A stretch of DNA of 47,827 bases from the NCBI GenBank assembly GCA_029565535.1, contig JAKQNZ010000071.1, forward strand, positions 1-47,827, given 5' to 3'. The position numbers and the translations under genes are program-made. Source of the stretch: Candidatus Cloacimonadota bacterium. Its GTDB lineage: Bacteria > Cloacimonadota > Cloacimonadia > Cloacimonadales > Cloacimonadaceae. The stretch's first letter is position 1. Each line of letters starts with the position of its first letter. This document shows positions 7,294 through 16,536 of this stretch, piece by piece. The notes beneath the pieces were generated by a model. It had not been told where the DNA came from, searched no databases, and saw nothing but the letters and a program-made list of their open reading frames with translations.

Positions 7294-9503
7294 GCCAGCT
7301 TACTCTTTTTCAGTAGATTGGCGTTCGTAACCACGGTTACCGAGCTTCCGGCCATGGCGATTTCGGCAATAACCGGATGCAGGATCCCGAAAGCCGCCAA
7401 GGGGATGGCAATCAGGTTGTAAAAGAAGGCCCAGAATAGGTTCTGCTTTATCTTGGAGAAGGTCTTTTCGGAGAGGTTAATCGCTTGTGGGATCAAGCTT
7501 ATCTCGCTGCGCAACAAGGTGATGTCTGCCGCTTCGATGGCGATGTCCGTTCCCAGACCCATGGCAAAACCTATGTCGGCCTGTTTCAAAGCAGGAGCAT
7601 CGTTTATTCCGTCGCCCACCATTCCTACCACCAAGCCAGAATCCTGAAGCTGTTTCACCATTTTTGCCTTGTCAGCCGGCATCACTTCGGCCAGAACTTT
7701 ATTAATGCCCAGCCTGGCTGCGATGGTTTCTGCGCTGATTCTGCGGTCGCCGCTCAGCATGTAGGGTTCGATGCCTTTTGCTTTCAGCATCTTTACTACT
7801 TCTATGGCTTCCGGCTTCAAAGTGTCGGCAAGATAGAACCAGGCTCTCAGTTCGCCTTCCACGGCCAGGCCAACCACTGTGGCATGCTGCAGATCGGTTT
7901 TTGCCGGTAAATCGGCTCTGATGCCGTTCTCAGCCAGGAAACGGGGGCTTCCAATCAAGCAGTTTTTGGCTTCTATTACTCCGCTTAATCCCTGTCCCGG
8001 TAAAGCGCTGAAGGACTCCCTTTCCGGCAGCTTAAGGTTTTGGGCCGCGGCTCTGACAGCCAGGGCCAGAGGGTGCTCTGAGGCTTCCTCCAAGGCTGCC
8101 GCCCAGGCCAGATTTTCTTGTTCTGTTCCGCTGAGATTTTCTATATGTATCAGTTCCGGTTTTCCCTGCGTGAGGGTTCCGGTTTTGTCGAAGACAATTA
8201 CCTTTAGGTCTTTCATCCGCTGCAAAGCTTCGCCGTTGCGGATCAGGATTCCCCTTTGGGCTCCGATGCCGCTTCCTACCATCAGAGCGGTGGGAGTGGC
8301 TAATCCCAGAGCGCAGGGACAGGCAATCACCAAGGTGGCTATTGAGGCAAAAAGCGCCGCTGAAAGGCCAGTAGAAGGAAGCCGCAAGGGGATCAGGGAA
8401 GAAATCAGGGAAGCCGCAGCATTCATTAGCTGAGGGAAAAGCATCCAGGCCGTAAATACCGAGAAGGCGAGAACTAAAACCACGGGTACGAAGATCGACG
8501 TTATCCTGTCCGCCAGGAGCTGAATCGGAACCTTGGAATGTTGCGCTTCGCTAACCAGTCTGATTACCTGAGCTAAAAATGTATCCGCTCCAACCTGGGT
8601 TGCCTTCACCTCCAGATAACCATCCAGGTTCAGAGTAGCGCCCAACACCCTGTCCCCTTCCTTTCGATTGGCGGGAAGCGATTCGCCGGTGGCCATGGAT
8701 TCGTCCAAAGAGCTGCTTCCTTTTATGACTACACCATCTGTAGGAACCTTGGTGCCGGGTTTTACCAGAAATATGTCGCCAATCTGCAGCTTGCGAACCG
8801 GGATTTCGGTTTCCTTGCCGTCCAGCCTGATCAGAGCTGTTTTTGCACCAAGATTTAGCAGTTTGCGGATCGCTTCTGATGCTCTGCCTTTGGCCTTGGC
8901 TTCCAGATAGCGACCGCTGAGATGAAAGGAGATTATCATGGCTGCTATCCCGGCAAAGTCATGAGGTGAAAGCCCTTTTACCATAAGCGACAAAGGTGCC
9001 ACCAACAGCGAGGCGAGGGTGCCCATGGCGATCAGGACATCCATATTGGCTCCTCCACTGCGCACAGACTTGAAGGCTGATACATAAACGGCCCGGGCTG
9101 GAAAAAGCATGGCTATCAGGCTAAGGCCAAACATCAGCCAGGCATCGGCTTTATGGCCTATTATAGCAGCCTTGAAAACCATGTGGGGTAGCATGAAAAT
9201 CAGAACCGCCAGAGTTATAACCCAGGAAACCAGCATTCGCTTTCTGGCCAACTCCATCTGTTTAAGCTGCTCATTTTCGTCCTGGTATCCCTCTTCACGA
9301 ACCTGGAAACCCAGCTTGGCTATGGTCTGGCCAAAAACCTCAGGTCTTAGCTTCTTGTCGTCATAATCGATGAAAGCCTCTTCCAAAGCTAAATTCACGT
9401 GGGCAGAGCTTACTCCGGGCAGCTTGGACAGAGCGTTTTCCACTCTCGCGCTACAGGAAGCGCAATGCATACCGTCTATGCCGAGATTGATTTTTTGTTG
9501 CAT
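7290..9503 (-). CDS. copA: Copper-translocating P1B-type ATPase
   Basis: An inner-membrane ATP-driven pump, most likely exporting Cu(I) from the cytoplasm. The 737 residues comprise an N-terminal heavy-metal-associated domain with GMHCASC (Cys14, Cys17), membrane helices, the actuator TGES motif (ATGESLPANR), the ion-site CPC (Cys395, Cys397), the phosphorylated Asp439 in DKTGTLT, SEHPLA and the GDGINDAPAL hinge. CPC with a single HMA domain fits the CopA subfamily; silver could also be a substrate. AGGA precedes the ATG by about 10 nt. A regulator such as CsoR or CueR is not seen nearby. It is convergent with the C_GCAxxG_C_C gene. Confidence 0.95.
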   Translation of the reverse strand: MQQKINLGIDGMHCASCSARVENALSKLPGVSSAHVNLALEEAFIDYDDKKLRPEVFGQTIAKLGFQVREEGYQDENEQLKQMELARKRMLVSWVITLAVLIFMLPHMVFKAAIIGHKADAWLMFGLSLIAMLFPARAVYVSAFKSVRSGGANMDVLIAMGTLASLLVAPLSLMVKGLSPHDFAGIAAMIISFHLSGRYLEAKAKGRASEAIRKLLNLGAKTALIRLDGKETEIPVRKLQIGDIFLVKPGTKVPTDGVVIKGSSSLDESMATGESLPANRKEGDRVLGATLNLDGYLEVKATQVGADTFLAQVIRLVSEAQHSKVPIQLLADRITSIFVPVVLVLAFSVFTAWMLFPQLMNAAASLISSLIPLRLPSTGLSAALFASIATLVIACPCALGLATPTALMVGSGIGAQRGILIRNGEALQRMKDLKVIVFDKTGTLTQGKPELIHIENLSGTEQENLAWAAALEEASEHPLALAVRAAAQNLKLPERESFSALPGQGLSGVIEAKNCLIGSPRFLAENGIRADLPAKTDLQHATVVGLAVEGELRAWFYLADTLKPEAIEVVKMLKAKGIEPYMLSGDRRISAETIAARLGINKVLAEVMPADKAKMVKQLQDSGLVVGMVGDGINDAPALKQADIGFAMGLGTDIAIEAADITLLRSEISLIPQAINLSEKTFSKIKQNLFWAFFYNLIAIPLAAFGILHPVIAEIAMAGSSVTVVTNANLLKKSKLA

Positions 9504-9537
9504 CTATCGATGATCCTTTATATTCTACTATAATGAT

Positions 9538-9565
9538 ATGATATCTAAAAACCAGGATCTGGCAA
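9538..9565 (-). promoter_or_regulatory. Candidate copA promoter
   Basis: On the minus strand TTGCCA (9565-9560) and TATCAT (9543-9538) are separated by 16 bp, about 35 bp before the copA ATG. The overlapping ATGATATGATATC is partly palindromic and could hold an operator, which is not proven. Confidence 0.4.
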
Positions 9566-9635
9566 GGAGGAGGATTTGGATGCCCAGGCCAGAATAATAA
9601 ACAGGATCGCAGATTTCCTAGTATCAATCATCTCA

Positions 9636-10175
9636 TCACTTCACCACCTGCAAATCATACCGAAAAGCCACTACGGGGATAGCTTCCTCACACACCATCA
9701 GAAACTTCCTGTCTACTTGTTCGCCGCCCAGTGCGGCATAGAAACCGGTAGCAGGATTCTTCTCGGCAACCCAGATCACCATGCTGCGATATCCTTCTTC
9801 TTTCATTGTTTGGGCGAAGCGCTTTACCAAAGCTCTGCCGATGCCGCGATGATGATGTTCTTTCAGGATATAAATGGCTGCAAGCTCACAGTCGCATTTA
9901 TCCCCAAGTCCGGTTTCGCAGTGTTCATTGCTGCGGTTTTTATCGCCTGCGGCGAAACCGACTATTGTATCATCCACAACTGCCACAAAAACCCGTGAAC
10001 CCGCTTCCAGGCTTCTTTGCCAGTTCCGCATACAGCTTTCCAGGTTCAGGGCGGCGATCCTTTGGGCAGGCATGATCCCGGGGTAGGTTTCTTTCCAGCT
10101 TTGGATATGCACCGTGGCGATGGCTTCGATATCATCAAACGTAGCTGGCTTGATTATCGCTTGTGAAATAGTCAA
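9636..10175 (-). CDS. GNAT-family N-acetyltransferase
   Basis: The protein has 179 residues with the GNAT fold: ATFDDIEAIATVHIQSWKETYPG at the N terminus, FVAVVDDTIVGFAAG, CELAAIYILKEHHHRGIGRALV (acetyl-CoA pyrophosphate loop, motif A with HRGIGRAL), MVIWVAEKNPATGFYAALGG (motif B, FYxxLGG). The start is a TTG at 10175 preceded by GAGGA about 5 nt away. The substrate cannot be told from sequence; the HIQSWKETYPG opening is common in uncharacterised GNATs. A 32-bp palindrome lies 16 bp upstream. Confidence 0.9.
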   Translation of the reverse strand: MTISQAIIKPATFDDIEAIATVHIQSWKETYPGIMPAQRIAALNLESCMRNWQRSLEAGSRVFVAVVDDTIVGFAAGDKNRSNEHCETGLGDKCDCELAAIYILKEHHHRGIGRALVKRFAQTMKEEGYRSMVIWVAEKNPATGFYAALGGEQVDRKFLMVCEEAIPVVAFRYDLQVVK

Positions 10176-10190
10176 TTAATCCTCATCACT

Positions 10191-10222
10191 GCCAAAAGTG
10201 GGAGTTAACTCCCACATTTGGC
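10191..10222. repeat. Near-perfect 32-bp palindrome between hydA and the GNAT gene
   Basis: GCCAAA-A-GTGGGAGTT is followed by AACTCCCAC-A-TTTGGC, perfect except for a central-arm A/A mismatch. It has no T-run on either side, so it is not a typical intrinsic terminator. It could be an operator for the GNAT gene, whose start is at 10175, or a transcript-stabilising hairpin after hydA. Confidence 0.6.
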
Positions 10223-10274
10223 AAACCTATTCATAAATCATTTATTGTCAGCACATTGCTGAACGCCAATATCT

Positions 10275-12023
10275 TCACTTCTTGCTAATCACAATCGGCC
10301 TGGCCAGATAGCTGGTATGCAGCAGTTTCCTGGCTTTGTCGGAATTCGGTTTTCCTAAAAATTCCTGGTAGAGTTTCTGGATGGACTGGTTATTGTGCGA
10401 TTCGCGGCGTTGGCAAAGTTCATCTTCTTTGTAAAGGCCTTTGGCGCGGGCTAAGCGAATTCTGGTGGTAGAGCGGTAGGGTTGTCCACCCCCGCCGACG
10501 CAACCGCCAGTGCAAGCCATTACTTCCACGAAGTGGTAGGGTGGTTCCTGGCCTTTGGCTTTGGCATCCCTGATCTCGTTCATCAGTTTGGACACGTTAC
10601 CAAGCCCAGAGGCAACCCCGATTCTCACTTCCTTTCCCAGAATCTCTATCTTGCCTTTTTTAATGCCTTTTCCGCCTCTCACAAAGTCGATTTTGGGATC
10701 GGGCAGTTCCTTGCCTGTGGCGAGCTTGTAGGCAGTTCGCAGAGCGGCTTCCATCACTCCGCCTGTAGCGCCAAAGATGGTTCCGGCTCCGCTGTATTCG
10801 CCCAGGGGATTATCGGCTTCGCTGTCCGGCAGATGAGCCAGATCAATACCACGGGTTTTTAGCATGCGTGCCAGTTCGCGGGTGGTGATGGTAAGGTCAA
10901 CGTCCTTATGCCCGGAGGCGTACATATCTTCCATGCGTTCGATTTCGTATTTTTTGGCGGTGCAGGGCATCACTGAGACCAGGAAGATTTTTGAGGGGTC
11001 GAGCTTCATTTTTTCCGCCCAATAGGTTTTCACAATCGTTCCCACCATTTGATGCGGGGATTTTGAAGAGGAAAAATGGGGGATCAGATCGCTGTGGAAT
11101 TTTTCCAGATAATCCACCCAGGAAGGGCAGCAGGTGGTGATTAGCGGAAATTCTTCGGGGTGATTGCTAAAGATATGTACAAATTCGCTGGCTTCTTCCA
11201 TGATCGTGAGGTCAGCTCCGAAATTCGTATCAAACACATAATTAAAGCCCAGTTCCCTTAGCGCGGTATACATTTTTCCCTTAACGTTGGTACCCGGTTT
11301 CAGACCAAATTCTTCACCCAAAGCAACCCTGACCGCTGGAGCTTCCTGAGCCACCAAAACCATATCTTTATTATCCAAAGCTGCCCAAAGAGCATCAGAA
11401 TCGTCGTTTTCATAAATCGCCGCCACGGGGCAGTGAGCGCTGCATTGACCACACTTCACGCATTCGGTATCTTCCAGGGGACGATTGAAGGTAGGCCCAA
11501 CGAAGGTATTGAAGCCACGTTCGGAGTTTTCCAGGGCATGCACGTCCTGAATCTCATTGCATACATAGGTACAGCGTCCGCACTGCACGCAATAGGATTG
11601 ATCGAGAGTGATGGAGGGGGAGGATTCGTCGCGACCCTTGTATTTGCGGCGCACCTTTTTCAGGTTCATATGGCGGATAGCCAGTTCCTGAGCCAGGTCT
11701 TGCAGTTCGCAACGCCCGTTTTTGATGCATTCGGGGCAGTTATTGGGATGATTGGAGAGGATTATCTCCAAGGCATCGCGGCGCAGATCGAGCAGTTTCT
11801 TGCCTGTGGTTTTTATCTGCATTCCGTCTTCGCAGGGGGTGGAGCAGGCGCGCAAGGTGCGTCCATTTGCTTCCACCATACAGACTCCGCAGTTGCCGAA
11901 GGCGGGAAGGTCTTCGTGATAACAAAGATGCGGAACGGGGTACCCGGCCTTGGCACAGGCATGCAGAACCTTTGTGTTTTTAAGCACTTGCGTTGCTTTT
12001 CCGTTTACGTAAACAGTGATCAT
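10275..12023 (-). CDS. hydA: [FeFe] hydrogenase catalytic subunit (NADH/ferredoxin-linked type)
   Basis: A 582-residue hydrogenase that reduces protons to H2 or the reverse. N-terminal [2Fe-2S] domain: CHEDLPAFGNCGVC and CSTPC. His-ligated cluster region: HPNNCPECIKNGRC. Two [4Fe-4S] motifs: CVQCGRCTYVC and CVKCGQCSAHC. H-cluster motifs: L1 TTCCPSW, L2 MPCTAKKYE and L3 EVMACTGGCVGGGGQP. L1 normally reads TSCCP(A/G)W, so this is a slight variant. The domain order fits group A3-type HydA/HndD subunits, which usually work with HydB and HydC in bifurcating complexes; none is next to it here. The ATG at 12023 has GAGGT upstream. Cytoplasmic, as no signal peptide is visible. Confidence 0.95.
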   Translation of the reverse strand: MITVYVNGKATQVLKNTKVLHACAKAGYPVPHLCYHEDLPAFGNCGVCMVEANGRTLRACSTPCEDGMQIKTTGKKLLDLRRDALEIILSNHPNNCPECIKNGRCELQDLAQELAIRHMNLKKVRRKYKGRDESSPSITLDQSYCVQCGRCTYVCNEIQDVHALENSERGFNTFVGPTFNRPLEDTECVKCGQCSAHCPVAAIYENDDSDALWAALDNKDMVLVAQEAPAVRVALGEEFGLKPGTNVKGKMYTALRELGFNYVFDTNFGADLTIMEEASEFVHIFSNHPEEFPLITTCCPSWVDYLEKFHSDLIPHFSSSKSPHQMVGTIVKTYWAEKMKLDPSKIFLVSVMPCTAKKYEIERMEDMYASGHKDVDLTITTRELARMLKTRGIDLAHLPDSEADNPLGEYSGAGTIFGATGGVMEAALRTAYKLATGKELPDPKIDFVRGGKGIKKGKIEILGKEVRIGVASGLGNVSKLMNEIRDAKAKGQEPPYHFVEVMACTGGCVGGGGQPYRSTTRIRLARAKGLYKEDELCQRRESHNNQSIQKLYQEFLGKPNSDKARKLLHTSYLARPIVISKK

Positions 12024-12394
12024 AGGCTTTTACCTCGATGTTTATATTTTCAATAATCTCAGCTTGGCACAGCCTGCTTTTTATGTCAAGCCCGGAATTG
12101 GACTTCCTGTACCAGCCCAATTCTTCTATCGTGCTAGGAAGCAACCGCTATTCCAGGCGAAACCCGCCCGAATTCCTCCCGAATGTGGTAGCGGAGGCAC
12201 TCGGGTGGAATCCGGGTGGCACAGCGGAGGCGAGGAAGGATGCCTGTGGCAGCTCCAGAAAACCCAGCCAGAGGGGTGATTTCTGGCTTCATACTAAGCG
12301 ATACAAGAAATGCCGGAAAATTAACCTAATCTTTACTTGACGAAGCGGGCTTTTTAGAAATGTTGTCCTGAAAATTGTTGTTGAGGAACCCGCC
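12024..12394. other. Divergent intergenic region between hydA and the radical SAM gene
   Basis: The 371-bp gap holds no convincing gene. It should carry both divergent promoters: a TTGACA facing hydA (minus strand, plus-strand TGTCAA near 12083) and a TTGACG facing the radical SAM gene (near 12338), both without a strong -10 box. The middle (about 12120-12280) is GC-rich with imperfect hairpins. Confidence 0.5.
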
Positions 12395-13480
12395 ATGAAG
12401 CCGCAAATCCGCTCCAGATTTGACACAAACATCCTGATGCAGTTTGGCAAAGCCCTGCAAATCATGCAAAAAATGCCAGCCAAACTACCTTTTTTTATCA
12501 GGACTCATCGCAATCAGCAGGCTGCTGCGAAAATTCGCGCTAAACACAGCCGGTCTGGCTTGGAAGTGCCGCCAATCCTGATAATCAGCATTACCCGCAG
12601 GTGTAATCTGAACTGCAGCGGATGCTACTCCAAGCTTTTGCACCGCGATGAAGCTGCTGAGCTAAGCCCTTCCAGAATGGAGCAAGTACTTTCAGAAGCT
12701 CAGGATCTGGGCGTTTCAATAGTGCTTTTGGCGGGAGGAGAACCCTTGGTGCGCCGAGATATCCTGGAGGTGGCAGCCAGGTTTCCCAGGATTATCTTTC
12801 CGGTGTTCACAAACGGTTTGCTGCTGGACAGCGAATTTGCCAGATTTTTCGCAGCCAACCCTCATTTGATCCCGGTTATCAGTTTGGAAGGCGGCAAGGC
12901 GGAAACGGATTTTCGCAGAGGGGAGGGAGTATATCAGAATTTCAGTGCGGTAATCCAGGAGCTGAATTCCAGGCAGATTTTTTGGGGAATATCCATCACC
13001 CTCACTGCGGAAAACTTCTCTCAAGTGCTGTCCGAAGCTTATGGAAAGGCTATGCTGGCATTGGGATGCCGGCTGTTTTTCTTCGTGGAATACGTTCCCG
13101 TGGCAGAAGATAGCGAAGCGCTGTTGCTCAGCGATGAGCAAAAAGCTCTGGTTCAGCCCCTCTGTGACAGATTGATGCAGGCTCTGCCCGGTTTGTTTAT
13201 CGCTTTTCCGGGTGATGAAGAGCAGTATGAGGGATGTTTGGCGGCAGGCCGGGGTTTTATGCACATCAATCCTGTGGGAAAGGTGGAGCCTTGCCCCTTT
13301 GCACCTTTTTCGGATACCGACCTACGTTATGGCAGTCTGAAAGAAGCCCTGGAGTCCAGGTTTTTACAAGAGATCCGCAATAATCATCAGCTCTTGAAGG
13401 AAGGTAAGGGTGGTTGTGCGCTGTGGGCTAATAAAAGCTGGGTGAAAGAGCTGGAGGAAAGCCTGCGAAATCAGGTCTGA
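12395..13480 (+). CDS. Radical SAM protein with C-terminal SPASM-like region
   Basis: The 361-residue protein has a radical SAM core: Cys70, Cys74 and Cys77 (CNLNCSGC) bind the [4Fe-4S] cluster, GGEP follows at LLAGGEPLV, and FTNGLLLD and ISLEGG match later barrel strands. The C terminus has CLAAGRGFMHINPVGKVEPCPF and a further CALW cysteine, a short SPASM-like arrangement that could bind an extra cluster. The N-terminal 60 residues are basic and helical. Substrate unknown; such proteins modify peptides or build cofactors. It is divergent from hydA. It is not a HydE or HydG by its motifs. GAGGAA precedes the ATG. Confidence 0.88.
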   Translation: MKPQIRSRFDTNILMQFGKALQIMQKMPAKLPFFIRTHRNQQAAAKIRAKHSRSGLEVPPILIISITRRCNLNCSGCYSKLLHRDEAAELSPSRMEQVLSEAQDLGVSIVLLAGGEPLVRRDILEVAARFPRIIFPVFTNGLLLDSEFARFFAANPHLIPVISLEGGKAETDFRRGEGVYQNFSAVIQELNSRQIFWGISITLTAENFSQVLSEAYGKAMLALGCRLFFFVEYVPVAEDSEALLLSDEQKALVQPLCDRLMQALPGLFIAFPGDEEQYEGCLAAGRGFMHINPVGKVEPCPFAPFSDTDLRYGSLKEALESRFLQEIRNNHQLLKEGKGGCALWANKSWVKELEESLRNQV

Positions 13481-13486
13481 TGGATT

Positions 13487-14302
13487 CTAAAGGTTCAGCA
13501 ATAGCAAGCTGGATAATAGCAATGCCCACAACAACAGGTCCTTGGTACCCGCTTGTTTTTTCCAGAAGAGCAAGTCGCTGATGATGCCCAGAAGCACAAT
13601 CGCTACCGCTACCAGCGGATAAGCCAGAGCGGCGGGAACAAAATCCAGCCCCTTCAAAAAAAACACCGTGGAAAGCCGGTTTGGAATACCCAGGGCAAAA
13701 CCAGCCAACAGCGCAGAAATAGGAACCTTAATCCGGCCCAGCAGAATAATCAGAAGAGTGAAGCCAAAAGCCGCGCTGAAAACAACATAGATGAATAATG
13801 CTTCCTGCCCGCCGCCGAATTCTTTGTAAAGCTTCAAACTGGCGTCGGTTAGACCAGAAATGGCAAATAAACCTATGATCCACAGAAGATTATGCAGTTC
13901 CCTGGGGTTCGCCTTCAGACCAAAGGCGATCAGTCCGGTGAAAATCCCTATTTGATTGAAAACCGAAAGCCGCTCGCGAAAAAGTAAAACGCCCAAAAGA
14001 ACCGGCACGATCATCGCCATCCGCATTACCCCTACCGAAAGAGAGAGGCCATTATAAACTATGCTGCGCTGATAAACCCAGAAATTACCCAAAAACAGAG
14101 CTCCTGCCAGGATTCCAAAGAAGAGGTCGAAGCTCTGAAACTCCGCTCCTCCCTTTGGCAATGAAGCGAAACTGAACAGACTGGCCACGAAATAGTTGCC
14201 CAGAAAGACCGGCAGCATATCCAGCTTGCCTTTGCGGTTAAAAAGCATCAGCAAATTGGCGATGAGAACACTGCAAAGCACGCTGAGGGCTAGCTGGAGC
14301 AT
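13487..14302 (-). CDS. EamA/DMT-superfamily membrane transporter
   Basis: The protein has 271 residues and about ten hydrophobic helices in two related halves, the normal size of drug/metabolite exporters of the EamA type. The second half carries the typical LKGLDFVPAALAYPLVAVAIVLLGIISDLLFWKK end of the family. The substrate is unknown. The ATG is 2 nt after the rnhC stop, so it is the third gene of a folC-rnhC-transporter unit. It is convergent with the radical SAM gene, with 6 nt between stops. Confidence 0.85.
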   Translation of the reverse strand: MLQLALSVLCSVLIANLLMLFNRKGKLDMLPVFLGNYFVASLFSFASLPKGGAEFQSFDLFFGILAGALFLGNFWVYQRSIVYNGLSLSVGVMRMAMIVPVLLGVLLFRERLSVFNQIGIFTGLIAFGLKANPRELHNLLWIIGLFAISGLTDASLKLYKEFGGGQEALFIYVVFSAAFGFTLLIILLGRIKVPISALLAGFALGIPNRLSTVFFLKGLDFVPAALAYPLVAVAIVLLGIISDLLFWKKQAGTKDLLLWALLLSSLLLLNL

Positions 14303-14304
14303 AG

Positions 14305-15237
14305 CTATATCTTTAGCCTGGCCTTTACTTGCTCCGTGGTTTTAAAATGCAGCTTGGCCACCTCCCCCAACCGGGAAAAACCATATTGCTCGGCGAAATT
14401 CACAGCGGCCTCGATCACATTTGAAGTGGCTCCCAAAGGGAAATCCAGCCGGTAAAACCGGCGCATGGACTCGAAGGACTCCAAAAACTGATATCTGGCG
14501 ACTATCGAAGCTGCGGCAACGGCGGGATCAGTTTCGGCTTTGGTGCGCTCGATGCAAGGGATAGGACAATTTTTCTCCTTCAGGTAGTGCCGCACTTTTT
14601 GGGAAGGGCTGAATTGATCGACCAGGATTCCCTCCGTCCCGGGATTGTTCTTTAGCAGATTTTGAATCGCAGTGCCATGTAGCCAGGTAAGCAGGTCGTT
14701 CAGGTTTTTGTGCTGATTTTTGAAGCTATCGATCAGTTCGTTGTAGCGGGTTGGCTTCAGCACTAGGCAGGAAATGCGGGAAGGATAGTGCTTGTAAAGC
14801 AGCTTGGCAATTTTAGCGATTTCGCTGTCTCTCAGTAATTTGCTATCGGTAATCCGCAACACCTGGAAATGCTTGTCCAGGCTGTGATCGTAGCTAAAAG
14901 CGCAAACAACCGGTGCGCCAAAAAAATCGCCTTTGCCACATTCGTCGCTGCCGATCCAGCTATTCCAGGTGTGGTAAGCCGTAGTGTCCAGGTTTATTTC
15001 GAGCTGGGTTTCCGCCAGGGAGAGAAGGAGGTTTTTCAAGGGGCTGGCGCTGCCACCGATTACGCTGCTGATACCTCTTTTGGCAGAGAAATAGATGTTT
15101 AGAACGTTTTGATGTCCATCCTTGCGAAGCCGAAGTTGCACGCCATAGCTAATCTCATGTTGCTCCGTTATCTCGATGCCTAGCTGAAGCAAACGCGGCA
15201 GCAGATGCGCCAGATGGTACTCCAGTTCCTTAGGCAT
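14305..15237 (-). CDS. rnhC: Ribonuclease HIII
   Basis: The enzyme cleaves RNA in RNA-DNA hybrids during replication and repair. It has about 310 residues with an N-terminal TBP-like substrate-binding region (to about residue 80), then the catalytic motif WIGSDECGKGDFFGAPVV (Asp98, Glu99), ITDSKLL, ILVDQFSP and ERTKAETDPAVAAASIVAR. The GSDExGKGDxFG form separates HIII from HII. The ATG at 15237 overlaps the folC stop by 8 nt (CATGCCTAA), giving translational coupling; an in-frame TTG at 15261 is the alternative. Confidence 0.93.
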   Translation of the reverse strand: MPKELEYHLAHLLPRLLQLGIEITEQHEISYGVQLRLRKDGHQNVLNIYFSAKRGISSVIGGSASPLKNLLLSLAETQLEINLDTTAYHTWNSWIGSDECGKGDFFGAPVVCAFSYDHSLDKHFQVLRITDSKLLRDSEIAKIAKLLYKHYPSRISCLVLKPTRYNELIDSFKNQHKNLNDLLTWLHGTAIQNLLKNNPGTEGILVDQFSPSQKVRHYLKEKNCPIPCIERTKAETDPAVAAASIVARYQFLESFESMRRFYRLDFPLGATSNVIEAAVNFAEQYGFSRLGEVAKLHFKTTEQVKARLKI

Positions 15238-16504
15238 GATAGGCTTGCAGCACTTCTCCAACTGTGTAAAGCGAACCGCCCGCCACCAAGATGTCGTTTT
15301 CAGTTGCTTCGGAGAGCGCCAGGCTAAGGGCAGCGGCCACCGAGTCGCAAACTGTGCAGGGCACCTGGTGTTTGTTTACTTCCGCGCTTTGGGCTTCAAC
15401 GCTGGCGGCGCGGTCTGATTGATTTTGGGCTACATAGATATGCGAAGCCAGGCTGCAGATGAGGTGAATCATTTCACTATAGTCTTTGTCGGCCAGGATG
15501 GAAAGCAGGAATTTCAGCTTGCGATTGGGGTAGATTTTATCCAGACTGCGTTTCAGAGCTTTGATACCATGCACGTTATGCGCTCCATCCACGATCAAAA
15601 CAGGGTTTCTGGACAGCAGTTGCATGCGTCCAGGCCAGTTGATATTCAGTAAAGCTTTGCGGATGGCGCATTCGGATAAGCTAAGTCTGGATTTTTCGGC
15701 ATAAAGCAAAAAGGCGGTGATTGCACAGCCAAGATTTACGGCCTGGTGTTCGCCGATCAGGTTTGCCTGCAGGTTTTTATACACATACCTTCCAAAGCTG
15801 TAATCAAAGCTGATGCCATCTGCGTCGTCGCTGTTTATCCTGGCGGTCCAGTCTTTGCCAAAGCGGAAAACAGGGGCTTTTTTGGCCATGGCAACCCCTT
15901 CGATTATGTCCCGGGGAGAATCTTCCATGTCGCCGATTACCAAGGGAATGCCAGGTTTTATGATCCCTGCTTTTTCGGCGGCGATCAGTTCCAGGGTTCC
16001 GCCCAGGGTTTTTACGTGGTCGAGGCCAATATTCGTAATCACTGCCACTTCAGGGCTGAAAATATTAGTGGCATCCAGGCGGCCGCCCAAACCAACTTCC
16101 ATGATGGCGATGTCCAGATTTCTTTCGGCAAAGATGCAAAAGGCGATGGCGGTCGTAATCTCAAAAAAGGAGGCATCCCATTTTTCAAAGAGCTTTTCGT
16201 GGCGTTGGAAGCTTTCCAGAATTTCCTGGAAATTCAGCTCCAAACCATTTATCCGAAAGCGTTCGGTGTAGTTTATCAGATGTGGAGAGGTGTTTAGCCC
16301 GGTGCTGAGCCCATTGGCCAGGCACAGCGCTTCCAAAGCGGCACAAACACTTCCTTTGCCATTGGTTCCTCCCACATGAAAGCCCCTCAGTCTGGTTTCT
16401 GGATTATCCAAATCGGCAGCCAGACCCTGCATACGGTTCAGCTCAAGCTTCACGTTTCCTGAGTATTTCTGGTAAATGTGGTCCAAGAATTCCTGATATT
16501 GCAT
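15230..16504 (-). CDS. folC: Folylpolyglutamate synthase / dihydrofolate synthase
   Basis: The enzyme adds glutamate to folates, and in many bacteria also makes dihydrofolate from dihydropteroate. The 424 residues match the Mur-ligase-like family: GFHVGGTNGKGSV P-loop (about residues 41-53), SPHLINYTERFRING, the ITTAIAF and VGLGGRLDATN segment, ITNIGLDHVKTLG, then the C-terminal domain with WPGRMQ, DGAHNVHG and GSLYTVGE. AGGTGA precedes the ATG. First gene of the folC-rnhC-EamA unit. A minus-strand terminator at 16537-16567 separates it from the upstream pilin-like gene. Confidence 0.95.
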   Translation of the reverse strand: MQYQEFLDHIYQKYSGNVKLELNRMQGLAADLDNPETRLRGFHVGGTNGKGSVCAALEALCLANGLSTGLNTSPHLINYTERFRINGLELNFQEILESFQRHEKLFEKWDASFFEITTAIAFCIFAERNLDIAIMEVGLGGRLDATNIFSPEVAVITNIGLDHVKTLGGTLELIAAEKAGIIKPGIPLVIGDMEDSPRDIIEGVAMAKKAPVFRFGKDWTARINSDDADGISFDYSFGRYVYKNLQANLIGEHQAVNLGCAITAFLLYAEKSRLSLSECAIRKALLNINWPGRMQLLSRNPVLIVDGAHNVHGIKALKRSLDKIYPNRKLKFLLSILADKDYSEMIHLICSLASHIYVAQNQSDRAASVEAQSAEVNKHQVPCTVCDSVAAALSLALSEATENDILVAGGSLYTVGEVLQAYHA

Positions 16505-16536
16505 GTGTGTTCACCTATCTGATGTTATGATCAGGC

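Noticed and set aside
11433-12056. 207-codon ORF on the plus strand
   Set aside because: Antisense to the cysteine-rich N-terminal half of hydA; no domain and no ribosome-binding site.
12120-12280. SRP RNA-like words (GGAAGCAACC) in the hydA-radical SAM gap
   Set aside because: The conserved CAGGTC...GGAA...AGCAG core and its pairing helices are absent, so there is no support for an SRP RNA gene.
12395-13480. Radical SAM protein as a hydrogenase maturase (HydE/HydG)
   Set aside because: It is next to hydA, but the SPASM-like C terminus and overall sequence do not match HydE or HydG.
15746-16297. 183-codon ORF on the plus strand
   Set aside because: Antisense to folC motifs; no recognisable protein features.
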